A stretch of DNA of 64,000 bases from Brachionus manjavacas. Lineage: Eukaryota; Rotifera; Eurotatoria; Ploima; Brachionidae. Below, piece by piece: positions 22,561 through 35,050 of this stretch. The notes under the pieces were generated by a model that did not search any database, was not told the origin of the DNA, and saw only the letters and a list, made by a program, of their open reading frames with translations. The first letter of the stretch is position 1; the number at the start of each line of letters is the position of its first letter. The stretch lies in the NCBI GenBank assembly GCA_019054805.1, contig JAHQIY010000003.1, positions 5,456,001 to 5,520,000 on the forward strand, read 5' to 3'. The position numbers and the translations under genes are program-made.

Positions 22561-24035
22561 CCGGAATGATTTTTTTATTTAGCCGCCACAATAACTATCT
22601 GGAATGCCAAAAAAAAATCCTGTGGCTTTGAAAATAATTTAATTTAATTTGTGTCTTTTTAACAATTATGATTCAAAATATATTTTATACTGATAAATAT
22701 ATTGAAAAAAAAGAAAAACCAATGTGAAAATTTTTAATTTTTTTAAAAAATTGTAGCGAAAGAGCAAAACATCTTGCTCATTGATTAGATTTCTCTGTTT
22801 CTTCACATATTCATCAGAATCAGATAATACTTTCTTTTCCTTAATCAAATTCATCATCACCAACTAAAAACACTCAAAAAGAATATTCTACCTAATGCTA
22901 TTTGCAAATATAATTTAAAAATAAGTCAAAATAATCTTTAGCTGATGGAATAAATTTAAAAATGTATTGATCGATTGAACATTTAGTATTTTAAAATCAA
23001 AAGAAAGAGTCCAAGTCAAATCTGACTTTTTTTTTACTTCTGACCAACTCATATCGAGTGGAAAGTTTACCTCTTTTGATGGTCTCATAAAGCCTTTGAA
23101 AATATTTGAAAGATGGTTTATTCTTTTATCTGCTTCCAAGGATGAAAAATTTTGATTCTTTTTTATAAAAATTGTTTGAATTTTTGTTTGAGTATTGTCC
23201 AAATGTGATCAACTGATCGAAAAAAATGAGAACATTATATTAATGGTGGTTAGGTGAACAATACTGATTGCCAAATTAATGATCGTATAATAGGTGATCA
23301 TATCGATGATCAGAAAATTAGAATATTGATCACTAAAGTAATATTATGATCCCCAGTTTTTAGAAAATATTTCTTAAAAGAATTGAAAACAAAAACAATT
23401 AAAAACAGTGAATCTAAAAGCAACACATAAACCAAATCTGCCAAAAATATTTTTAATTTAAAAAATTCTTAATTATTTTTTGTGTTTTTCATCATTTTAA
23501 ATAAAAAATTTCTTTTTATGCGTATATCACATTTTTAAACATTTTGATCTCTCTTTATATGTTTTTAATCCTTGACCATCTGAAGGAGTCTTAGCTCACA
23601 GATAAACAAAAAAATAAAAAAATTTATTCGGTTTTCAAATATGGTTCTCATGCATTTTCATAAGTAATCTTCAAATATTATTTCTCTTATGAAACTTTTG
23701 CACTAGAAATTTTCATTTAAATTTTTTTTAAATTTTACTGATTTAATACAGATACCCTTGGAAAATATCCATAAAATATCGAAAGATTAATTTTATTGCT
23801 CAAGGTTATCAGGCACTAATTAAAAAATTCAAGTTTTTCAGACATCTACAGATTTTTATTGTTTGTTTAGTTGAAAATTAATGGGAAATAAACTCTGTTT
23901 GAATTTAAATCTTGCGTTTTTATGGAACAAATATTTAATTAGTCAAAAATTTCATGCCAAAATTAAGACGATTAAATCGATAGTTTGTGCATTTGGAAAA
24001 TTTTGAATTGTTGAGTCACATTTTTTCAAAAGAAA

Positions 24036-25690
24036 ATGAACAAAATGGTAATTATTTATTTTAGAAAAAAAAGTTTAAATAATTTTCACAAAGACCGCCA
24101 ATTTTACCAAAGCTCAATTGATCGGTAAATTTACCACCACTTCTGTCGATGTTAATCAATATTTAATTTTAGAATTACAGGAAATATTTGATATTTTTGA
24201 TACTGAAAATTCAGGATTTTTAAATAAAGAAGGTACTTGTTTTTTTTTAAATAAAATTTTCATCTAAATGATTATACTCAAGAAATAATAAATGTTTTGA
24301 CCAAATTAGGTAAATTAATTATTTAGTTTTTAAATACTTTTGTTTAAGCGATTAATTTTCAACATTTAAGGAATAAAATGTGAAAAAGAAGATTTCGATA
24401 AAATATTTTCAGAGATGGACAAAGATTCATCAGGTAAGAAATCATCATGCATTATTTAATTAATGTTTTATTAGATTATTTTACCACGAAAGGAACAATA
24501 GAATGGGAAGAATATCTTGAGATAATGGTTTAAAGAATTTTTTTTTTAGCTCAATATTAATTTTATGTTAGAGCAAGGAGTTCTTTAGAAAATTTACAGA
24601 AAAACAATTGAGACATTGTTTCACAAGATTTGATTTGAATGGTGATGGATTTTTAACGATAAATGAGATTCGCATTGTTTTAGAAAAAATTGGAAAACAA
24701 ATGACACAAAAGCAGCTAGAAGATATGATAAAAACTGGTATAAAATAAAAAAATACTTTCAATTTCTTATCATGATTTCAGATTTAAATAATTAGAATTA
24801 TTGAATAAATTTTAAAAAGTTAATATGAAAAATCTGAAAAGGTGTGTTTACATTTTTAAGCTAAGGCTAAAGCTTTCTAGTTTCACCTAAAAAAAAAAAA
24901 TTTTGAATTTTAGAAAAGTAGCTTTAACTAGATTTTAAAATATTTTGTTCCTGTGACGGTTAATTAAATTTTTTTTCATTTTGGTTTTTTATTCAATAAT
25001 TAATAATGAGGAATGAGAAGTAATTGGGTCTAGATGGTTATGAAAAATTTTTGAAATTTTAGACATCTTAAACTTTCTACAAGTAGTTTCAAAAATATCA
25101 TACACTTTACTGAATTGTTCTTTTAGTAAAAAAATTTTGAAATTTAATGAAACATTTTAAATACAAAAAAACTTTAAACGATGATCACCAGAAAAATTTT
25201 TTATTTTTTATTTTCGATTAATGGAGCTTTTAAAAGTTGAACTTAAAATCAATGATTAAAAAATGAAAAAACAATCAAAATAAAAAAAAAATTTGATATT
25301 AATTAAAAATAATTTTAAAATTAATTTTAAGTTTTAAGCTCTAAAACGATGCTTTTAAATTATTTCTAAGTGCAAAGGCTGTTATTCTATATTGAAAAAA
25401 TAATTTTTTGAAACGGTCAAAAATAAATTAGGCGATCATGAAAAACAGATTTTTATTACAAATATCTAAAAGGAAAAAAATTATTAAAAATTCAATTGAT
25501 TTTCGTTTCAAAACGTAATGCTAGCACACCTCTTCATTTTATATATTATACTATTATATTTAATAACTCATTTTTTTATAACAAGTTAAGAAAGATGTTA
25601 ATGGCTTGACATTTGAAGGTTTGAATTTTTGTTTAGTAAATGTCCTTTTTTAAAAACCTTTTTTAAGAATTCAAAAAACTTATGAATTAA
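24036..25690 (+). CDS. Calmodulin-like EF-hand protein, nine small exons
   Basis: Reconstructed from splice sites; exons 24036-24047, 24094-24124, 24173-24232, 24283-24309, 24371-24433, 24493-24527, 24572-24737, 25586-25618 and 25668-25690 sum to 450 nt, i.e. 149 residues, exactly calmodulin length. Four EF-hands align along the whole protein. Loop 1 is DTENSGFLNKEE, loop 2 DKDSSGTIEWEE and loop 3 DLNGDGFLTINE; all three have acidic residues at positions 1, 3 or 5 and Glu at 12. Loop 4, VKKDVNGLTFEE, lacks Asp at positions 1 and 3, so it should not bind calcium. It is too divergent to be conventional calmodulin; centrin-like or troponin-C-like roles are possible. The only weak exon calls are the first (12 bp) and the eighth, which lies after an 848-bp intron. 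Confidence 0.75.
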
Positions 25691-28600
25691 GAATACACAA
25701 ATCAAATAATTGGTATTATATTTTTTTTATTTATTAATAAATATTTTTGTTAAAAATTTTCGATATTTTTCCTAACATTGAAGTAGCACAATAGGCTTCT
25801 TGAAGTTTATCAAAATTCTACAAAAATTTTATTTGAATGAATTATTTAAAAGCTATTTTAGTCACTTGAATGAAAATTGATAAAAAATTCTATGAGATGT
25901 TGCATTGTGTTACAGTTTTGAGCCATTTTTCAAAAATACGAAAAATTGAAGCCTGGATTTTTGCAGATCATTTATTAAGTTATTAAAAATTATTATTAAG
26001 AAAATTTAACATTTTTTTATTCCAAAATTCACAAATGCCAAAAAATATACATGCTTTTTATTTAACTTATTTGGTGAGAATTTTTCAGGGAAAGCATTTT
26101 AAAATTTTTATTTATTCACATATATTTTAAATCAGTAAAAGAGTTGCCATAAATATTTGGAGCTAGAACTTTGGATGGAAGAAGATAGTAAGGTTATACA
26201 TTTTTTCAAAATTAATGGTAAGTTTAAAAAGTCAATAGTAGCAACAACTTAATGGTTCAAAGTAAAATGATGGTTCAACAGTTGGAAAACATTTTTTTAA
26301 TTATTTTTTCATTCTAATTTTAGTTATATATATTAGCTTTTAAATTAGGCATTTAAAAAATATATTGTGAAAAAAGAACATCTTGCTTCTCGTTTTGTTT
26401 CTCTAAATAAAAATAAAAAATTATCTGTCTTGTGAACGAGAACCAAGATTAAGATTAAACGAATAGTTAAAGATTTATTCAAACAAATTTCTTTTTTTTA
26501 TACAAACATCTAAAAGGATTTTTTAAATAGCTGCTAAACCAGACCAAATTTCATTTCTCTAGACTATGCTTGGGAATATTTGCCTGAGCGAAGAATTTCG
26601 ATTCCTTTTCACATCAAACACTTTAATATTACAATTTTATCTTTATATTCTAAAAATAAAAAGCGAAATACAAAAAAATTTATTAATAACATTTTTTAGT
26701 CGGTTTAAACTGACTGATGAGAAAAATGACGGTCCAACTCATTCACTCAGAAATTACGTGACGATTTTAATAAGCTAAAGATAATGAAATTAAACCTTTT
26801 AATCAAAACTGGTGTTTGATTTGATTACACCTAAAAATCGTTGAATTAATATTTGTCTAAAAATTAAAACAACATTACTATGATTAAGGTAAAATATCAA
26901 ATAAATATTAATGATCGATTGAAACTGTTCACAACAAAAATGACCAAATAATCACCTTTAAAATAATCAAATATTAAAAGCTATAAAAAATGGGTAAAAT
27001 TTTTTTTCAAATATTTATAATCGGAAGCTTTTAAGACCTTTGAACTTTTTTGCTAGAAAATCTATTTAAAAGTCTGACTAGACAAAAAATTAACAAAGAT
27101 TCAAAATGTCATTAATAACTTTTGGTCACGTTTTGAAAATAACTAATTAAAATGCTTTTATTTAAGTGAACAAAAATTAAATTTTAGCTGATTTGAATAC
27201 GTGAGCAAACTTTTAGATAAAAATAAAGATTTTCTCTTAATAAATCACGTTATTCAATTTTTCTCTAAAGCAAATCAAAATTTACGAAAAGAATCAAATA
27301 ATAACTTCAAGGTTTAAAATATAATCTATTTTATATTAGAAAAATATCCGTTTCTCGGACATGCCTCAGCGTTTTGACAATTACTTGACTAATAATCTAA
27401 TTGTCCATTCGAACTAACTTGGGCATGATATTTTTAATTTTCATACGATAGAAAATTTTCATTTTCATCAATTAGACAAAACCAACATTTGTAATCTTTT
27501 CAGTTATTCAGTCAAAAGTTTCTGTTTGTAGGACCACTTTTTTTATTTATTAAGCATTGATATTTTGCTTCAAATTTTCAATTTTTCTAACATTTACAAC
27601 CCGTAAATTAAATAAACCATATAGGTTTTACGATAGCTTATCTATTTGATTACTTTGGTTTATGTGTTTGGTAAATTTTGACCAGTTTTTATTATATAAA
27701 TCCGAGCAACTTGTAATAAATTTTGATTATTATTTTAGAAAAAAATTAGACAACTTTAAGGATCATTCACTCTTGCTGAATTACCTGATTTAAAATGACT
27801 AGGCGCCGATTTAACTAAAAAAAATTTTAATTCTATAAACGAGCATGAACGATTTTTTATTAGAATAGTTTTATTATTTTTTGAGATTTTTTTAACATGA
27901 TTAAAAATTAGTCATAGTTTTTTAAAAGTAACCAAAGTCGGATATAAAGAAATTAAGATACAAATGTTTGTTTAGCCATGTCATTAAAATTTTAAAAAAA
28001 ATTAAAAACAAATTTCACACGAAAAAACATCTTTGGATTTCATATTTTTTTTCGAAAAATCTGTGAAACAACTATTAAGATTTTAAAAATCTTTTTAATT
28101 TTAATTTGCCTGTTTTATAATTAAATTCTAATTATGGTAGGGCTATTTTAACAATTTTTTTTCAGTTTTTAATATCTATGGACATAAGAAGGCTCTAAAA
28201 ATTTTTTAACATTTTTTAATTAATTTTTCAAAAACTAATGCTGTTATTCGAATTTTTAAAAAAAATTGATTAAATTATTTATTAAATTTTTTATTTAATT
28301 ACCAAATTTGTTTTTTTTTAATTATTGAAGTATTCAAAATAGAGTATTTATGGAATTTTATATTTTATTTTAACTCTCTTTCTTGGCATGAGTCTTTTGA
28401 TTCTTCACATGAATATTTTTTGATCAAATGAAGAGAATACAAAATTTTGAAGGGTAAAGGTCTTCTAAATTTTTTATGTGACTTAAGTAAGTTTAATTTT
28501 TAAAATTAAAATTCATTAAACAACAAAAAAAGTCATCTTTGTTTTAATCTGTCGAATTGTTGAATTTCTAAAGTCGAAGATTAATCTCTAAGTTTATTTA

Positions 28601-29484
28601 CCTTATTTTACAAATTTAAAATATACTAAATTTTAAATAAGATAACTGATCTAAATTATGTCAACTAAAAAATCATTTTCCACCTTAGCAGTGCACGTAC
28701 TATTCTATTTTAATTAGTAAATACTATTAAGCTTTGTAGAGGATTAAAATGCAAAAGTACTCCGAGTCTAAATTAAATTTTGTTAATAAGTCTAGGTAAA
28801 CAAATGTATCCATTCCTCTAACTTTATTTCTAGATAGTTTCCGAATTCTAAGGTGCAAACAAGAGCTTTTTAATTTGTCATGTCCCAATATTTGAGAATT
28901 CTGTCCATCTGTTTACTTGACAATATTCAAAATAATTTTATTTATTTAAAATAAATCTTCGAGTGCATAGATAATTACGGCTAAATATTTTGTTTTTCTT
29001 TCTGTCGATAGTAGAACGGAAAATTACTAATTTTAATGAAAGTTTGCTCATTAAATTGATCGTTTCCGCTCTTATTGTTTTATTATGTTTAATAAACCTG
29101 ATTTAGATTCGTGTCGTACCTAGGTTTCTTTACTACAATTAAAGATACTAAGCGAAAATTTAACATTTAAAATCTACATTGATCACAATAGAAATGTTTT
29201 CCTTTTGCTAATTAGGCTTAATTTTCGCCCTCAAAAATATCTTATATATTGTGGACAACTTCACTTGCTTTGTGAGAAGAGTAAAAAAAAATCGTAAAAT
29301 TATACTCGATTTGGAACAGACTTTTTTTAATAGACACCTCCAATGTTTTTAATATCCATTTCAGTTTGTAATCCATATTGAGTAAATATTTGACCAGCGT
29401 CTTTCTGGTAGAGCAAATACCTGCTAAATCCTATTTATATCCAGCAAAAATTCTCATTTAGATTGGAACAAAACTAGTACAAAA
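25691..29484. other. AT-rich intergenic stretch, no supported gene
   Basis: Long runs of A/T with no open frame above chance. The 70-codon frame at 26566-26778 (+) shows no motif. The last 150 bp before 29485 probably hold the promoter of the EGF/CAP gene, but no core element can be picked out from the AT background. Confidence 0.5.
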
Positions 29485-32400
29485 ATGATTAGATCAAACA
29501 AACGCGGCACTCTACTTATTTTGGTTATGTATTTCTTAGCAATAAAAAAAAGTGATACATTTTTTTATTTTTTTTATTTCTCTATTAAACTTTTTTTTTA
29601 AAGTCAAATCCGATACAGATTTCAAATGTGCTACAGATGGCCTATTTGAGGATGAAATGGATTGCGAGGCTTACTATGAGTGCATGTGGATCGGTACTGC
29701 TTTCCAAAAACAAGTGCATAATCATTGCCCACAAAAGCTTATCTACAATCCAAGTAAGCATAGATGCGACACTATTTACGAGTTCGAGGCACAATTTTCC
29801 AAAGGAATTCAATCAGGCGAGGAATTGGTTGAATTTATGCGGTACAGAAACTGCATTGAGTCTAAACACATTGAAAGCAAATTGGCCAATATAACAATCA
29901 ATCAGTCTCTAAATAAAACAGCTCTGGAGTCTAATTTGACCAAAAAAGAAGTCAAAGATTTCGACCTGGATTTGAATGCACCAAATTCTGGCAGTTATAT
30001 AACAGTGGAAATTCTAAGCAAGCCAAGCAATATGACAAAACAAAATGACACCACAGAGAAAATGAGTTCACAGACTAAAAATGTAAATAATAATGGAAAT
30101 GTGAAAAAAAAGGGCACTTTGAACCAACAAGACTGGTCCAAGATGTACCAAGTGCATGTGCGTAAAACAATCTTGGACTCTCATTTGGACGAGCTGAGCT
30201 CTCAAGTTAAAAAAAATGACTCAGCGGTCTATTCCAGGGGGCTTTTGCACCGAAAAAGAAGATTATTGTCTTTGGATAATTTGTTCGAGACTACTGCTTA
30301 TGATGAGGACTTGACTCCGTCTACTTTGATAGAGGACGAAATCGAGTCAACTGATGAAGTGTACCATGACAAAGATGAAATAGTGCACCAATTTACCAAC
30401 AAGGTAATGAGCAATTTGGGCACAAGTTTGGCTCAAGCTCAAAAAAATTCCATCATTGACTCCATTGAAGAAACTTTGAGCAAAAAAATGACCAATACTA
30501 CCAAAGAATATTTTGGCGACAATATAGTTTCATTGAAAACAGACATTTATGAAGATAGTAATTTTTCTTTGCCAACTACTCAACCAAATCCAGTGCTTAA
30601 CACCACAAAAGTAGTCGAAACTTCTCAGTGGACGCCAAAGTCAAATTTTAGCTTTTTTAATCCATTTAAGCGTCCTTTGAAGTTTTTAAAAATGCTACCT
30701 AGACTAAATTATCAAGATGAGCCCAAGTCAAAGGACAAATTGAGTGAAATTTTGAACATTAGCAGTCAGTCTCCTGGCAAGAGTGACAAAAAAAAAACTG
30801 AAGAAGAAGACCATCAGTTGGAATACGAAGAGACTAAAATAGAAGGCTCGAAGGCTCATGTAATTCGCAAAACATCGACAAAGTCACCCATTAACAAAAT
30901 GGAGACTCATTACACAACTTTTTTCCCCCATAAACCAACCACTAGAGTGGCTGCCATTAACATGTCCTCTTTTCTTTCGGTGGACAAGACCAAGCCAGTG
31001 ATGCAAACTTACAAAATCAATCCGAACAAAAAACTTCCCAACCAATTTGCATCTCTAAGACTAAATTATGACCATGACAGCTTGATAACTCGCATTGACG
31101 AAATAGAAAAAGGCGGAAAATTTCAACGTCTAAGACTGGTGCCTGCAGACACTTTAATTGAGTGCAAAGAAAACGATTTTGGTCTTGAGTGCAGCTGTTC
31201 AATCACCCTGAGTCCGCCTAAGTGCAAACAATTGATCAATTCATTTTTGAGCTCATGCCGCATACTAGGATGTAAAAATAATGGAAAATGTATCAACATG
31301 GCTTTCAAGTATCCCATTCCATATGTTTGCTCTTGTCCCAGTGAATTCATGGGTTCTTACTGTGAAATATCGCGCAAAAAAAACATTGAAAATGATTACA
31401 GCTACAATAACAGTTCAAGACCAATGGCTACCACAACTCCTAGGCCAATAATCTCCACTCAAAGCTCTACTGTTGAACAGATGACAACTTTAAGACCGAA
31501 TCAAAAAACCGAAGCTACCTTCACTGAACCCTTATGTAATCCAAATCCTTGCATGAACAATGCCAAGTGCATTGTATCTCACAATAGCTTTTTGTGCTTG
31601 TGTTCCAATAGTTCTTTTACGGGACGATATTGTGAAAGCTTTCACAAAATTGTCGCAGATACTACCAAAATTTTGCCCAAAATGGAAAAGTTCACCAACA
31701 AGTTTATAATTCCGCACACAAAAAAAATAACACCTCTTTATCGAACCACTACTCCGAGAGCCTACATTTGGCAATGTCCGTCCAATTGTTTCTACAATTT
31801 TGGTCGAGGCTACTGTACATTGTCAGCTAGTGGAACACCGCATTGTGTCTGTCGACTTGAATGGACTGGTGTTGATTGTTCTCAAAAAAATTACTGTTTA
31901 ACCCACAAGTGCCAACATAATTCTACATGCTCCAATTATCCAGAAATGAGATCGTATCTGTGCATTTGTCCACAAGGACATTCAGGTAGATTCTGTGAAA
32001 TATCCACAATGGCGCCCATTATTTCCCAAAATTTACCCGTAGCCCAAAAATTACTTTCCAATATTGGGACAAATGTGACCAACAGCAAAGTTCCATCAAT
32101 GAATTTGCCCATAAAAAATCCGTGTGAAGATGGCGGGATTAAGTGCCAAAATAATGGAACGTGTCTAATGAGCTTTTCGCATGCAAACAACAAATTTGGC
32201 TTTGTATGTAAATGTAAACAAGGATACTCAGGCCATTTGTGTGAAATAGAACCAAAAATTACTGATGTTCAACTTGACCAGGTAGTAACATCTAGCCCCA
32301 GATTGCCTGCGCCAACAGCAACCAAAGTGGAGCCGAAAATAATTCATGATTTTTTCAATCCGTGCAAACAGGACCCAAATATATGCAGAAAAAATCCTCT

Positions 32401-33723
32401 TGGAAACGAATCTTACACCTGTGTTAAGAGTTTTTTGACTCAAGATTATACCTTGTGCTTAAGCACTGCTAATATTAATTGCAAGGATTCGAACCCTTGT
32501 CTAAATGGAGGATATTGTGTTCATCAAGTGACTGGACACGAGACAAAAACATCGTGGAAATGCGAGTGCAGCAGTGAGTTTACTGGAAGGCTTTGTGAAT
32601 CAGAAATTTGTAGTGGAATTCATAAGCTATTTAAAAATCATACAATGTGTATGCCTAATTCACCCAATTATTCTTCAGGTGGTATAAATTCGTCAGACAT
32701 TGATCTGATTTTGGACATGCATAACAGTGTCAGAAGTAATGTTGAACCGACAGCTTCTAACATGCAAAAAGTAAAGAAAAAAGAAACCAGAAATTATTTT
32801 ATGAAATATTTTTTTAAATCAAATTTAATAGATGTACTGGGATGTGAGACTTCAACATTTGGCTCAGAAAAGAGCCCAGCTTTGCTCAGTAGAAAATACA
32901 GGAATATTAACCAGACAACAGCCAGGATATGGTAATAGTCTTCAAAATTTAATTGAGCTTATTATTTTTTTTTAAATAGGAGTTGTAATTGGAGAAAATT
33001 TGGCTGCCGGTTATGAGAATTGGACTCACGTTTTGGCATCTTGGACTAAAGAAAAAGACAATTTTCTCTTTAAAAGCTCTTCTTCGAATGGAAATCTTTT
33101 ATCTGGACATTATACTCAAGTATTTGATTTATTAGGTCTTAATTCATGTTTTGAAATAGTCCAAAATTTTAGATGATTTATTCTTCTGCTGCAAGAATTG
33201 GTTGTGGCTATGGTTTTTGTTTTAACTCAACTTATGAGCGCTATTTTGTCTGCTATTATGGAGAAATGTAACAAAAAAATAGATTTTAAATGCACAGAAA
33301 TAATTTTTAAAATTTAGGCAAACTTATCATTCCCGTTATGAGCCTTATCAAGAGGGAAAAAAATGCTCAGGTTGTGAAAATAATTGTGTAAATGGCCTAT
33401 GTGACTGTAAAGGCGTATATTGTTTGAATGGAGGCACAATGGATCTAAATACATGCACTTGTACATGTCCATATTCAACATTTAGTGGAAAATACTGTGA
33501 AAATGGTACGAGTTCATTTTTGATTAATTAAAAATTTAAAATGTTTTTAATTTAAGTTATTTGTCCAAAAGAAGACTCGCCATTTTGTTCACAAGCCATG
33601 TTTGAAGACAAATGCTGGTTATACCCAGTAGTAAGAGCCACTTGTCCATACATGTGTTCAATTTGTACCAAATCAAGCGGCAGACTTTTATCAAACTCAT
33701 CAATTACAATTAATAGTTCTTAA
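29485..33723 (+). CDS. Secreted chitin-binding / EGF / CAP / ShKT multidomain protein
   Basis: Seven exons keep frame: 29485-29551, 29604-32770, 32832-32931, 32980-33119, 33173-33267, 33318-33505 and 33557-33723, encoding 1307 residues. The ATG at 29485 gives a signal peptide (LLILVMYFLAI); a longer frame from 29552 opens only on GTG, so a 52-bp intron is inferred. Domains: one peritrophin-type chitin-binding domain (about 25-90); a long Ser/Thr/Asn-rich linker with a dibasic HRKRR site; about six EGF-like repeats (about 545-1015); a CAP/SCP domain beginning LILDMHNSVRSNVEP, with MYWDVRLQHLAQKRAQLC, IGENLA, GHYTQMIYSSAARIGCGYGF and YFVCYYGE; another EGF; and a six-cysteine ShKT-like C-terminus. 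Probably extracellular matrix or secretory. The order of domains is unusual. Confidence 0.85.
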
Positions 33724-34424
33724 ATTTTTAGATACTAATGCTCATTTTTAAATTTAAAATTTGATCAAAATTGTATATTAGATCATCAAGGAACTAAAAT
33801 TAAATTCTTTAAATTAAGTTTCGTAACTCTGAATGTTGATTTTTTTTGTTATAGCTGACTTGAAGCTGTTGCCTTAATTATTAAGTTATTTTATAAATAA
33901 AAATTAATCAAAATAGAATTAACATTTTTTTTTCCTCCAAACTTAAAATTATATAAAGAGGACGTTCAGAAAAAAATTAGAAGAATGAAAAATTTTTAAG
34001 AATCAAAAAATATTGAAATTAAATTTATCGAAATCTAAAAAAAATATTGACTCCTTATCTCACTGTTTTTGAATGATCAAATTTGCTAGACCGTCTTTTT
34101 AGAGAAACTCGAGGTTTTGGAAAATTATTAAAATTCAAATTTTTGAGTAAAAAATGGAGATTATTTTTTTTCATTTTTATCAATCAAGGCTGCTTTTGTT
34201 GGTGTTTTAAAAAGAGTTAGTTAATTACGTATAATGAATTCATAATTAAAATTTAAAAAGAATCGTACAAAATTTGTTTCTGGAAAAATGAAATTATTCT
34301 ATGATAATGTATTTTCTAAGAAAAGTTAAAGCAGTTTCTTCGATTTTAAATATCTACAATAAACATTTAAAACAAGGCTACACATAAACAGTCGCAATAG
34401 CTCTTTAGCACATCTCCAGATCAA
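33724..34424. other. Intergenic stretch
   Basis: AT-rich, no coding signal. It ends where the LINE ORF1 remnant begins. Confidence 0.5.
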
Positions 34425-34559
34425 TGTTTTAAATGTCAGAAATTCCGGCATTCAGTCGCAAACTGTCAAGAAAAAGAAGAAGTACGTCTCAGCAAAAAAA
34501 CATAATTTCAAACAATGTCCAGAAAAAAACCCAAAAGATTTTTGTTGCAAAAACTGTAA

Positions 34560-35050
34560 CGGAACGAACAACATGCGACATGCTCAAAGATATTTTGAAG
34601 ATTTTTTTCACCCTTAGCGGGTTTTGAACCCTGTGGTGTCTTGACAAAGACAACACAAAAAGTCACCATCTGATTCAATCAGTTTCTTTTTATTGTGACT
34701 GACTAACGCGCATACGCAGATATTGCTGCAACCAAGCAGTTATGTCTGCTATCTCAGTATTTACATTTTTATTCGCATGTGTTAATCAACCACAATATTA
34801 ATTCAATTTTATATCTGATTCGAACCACATTTTGAACACTTTTCTATTTATACGGAATAAACAATTTTATTTACTTGGGCCTAATCTTTTTATTCTAATT
34901 TTAGAACGGCCGTTTTCATACTTTTTTAAAATAAAGAATCTCTTAACAATAAAACCTTTTATTTGTTAACTGATTTATAAACGTGGAACACCACAAATCT
35001 TCGATCCTCTGCTTGCATGACTAACACGCAAACCATTCGGCTATACGGGC
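34560..35050 (-). mobile_element. tRNA-SINE copy split by a solo LTR
   Basis: Minus-strand head GCCCGTATAGCCGAATGG...CAGAGGATCG at 35050-35000 carries the A box. The B-box part GGGTTCAAAACCCGCTAAGG follows on the same strand at 34631-34608, then body sequence to about 34560 that matches 12260-12300. The 364 bp between the two halves is an LTR. Without it the halves join as in the 12188 copy. Confidence 0.75.
34632..34995 (+). mobile_element. Solo LTR nested in the SINE
   Basis: Begins TGTGGTGTCTTGAC and ends GGAACACCACA, the TG...CA form with 8-bp terminal inverted repeats (TGTGGTGT/ACACCACA). It contains a TATTTATACGGAATAAAC stretch that could supply TATA and polyadenylation signals. Flanks AACCC (34627-34631) and AATCT (34996-35000) could be a 5-bp target duplication differing by two C-to-T changes. 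No internal coding region is present, so it is a recombination product. Superfamily undetermined. Confidence 0.65.

Larger units (their letters stand above)
20997..24035. other. Intergenic region with transposon remnants
   Basis: 21000-21900 is featureless. A G/C-richer repeat lies at 21945-22150 and hAT-like ends at about 22424-22560; both are entered separately. Two minus-strand frames (22915-23202 and 22666-22863) encode unrecognised short proteins that could be exons of a gene or captured fragments. A GAGCT-hairpin motif is at 23577-23612. Around 23220-23350 the motif TGATCA/GATGATCA recurs. Confidence 0.4.

Noticed and set aside
24475-24492. Earlier acceptor for exon 6 of the calmodulin-like gene
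   Set aside because: It keeps frame but inserts six residues into EF-hand loop 2; the acceptor at 24492 gives a canonical 12-residue loop and the exact calmodulin length.
29552-29603. Coding start at 29552 of the EGF/CAP protein
   Set aside because: That frame opens on GTG. An ATG at 29485 with a 52-bp intron gives a conventional signal peptide and keeps frame.
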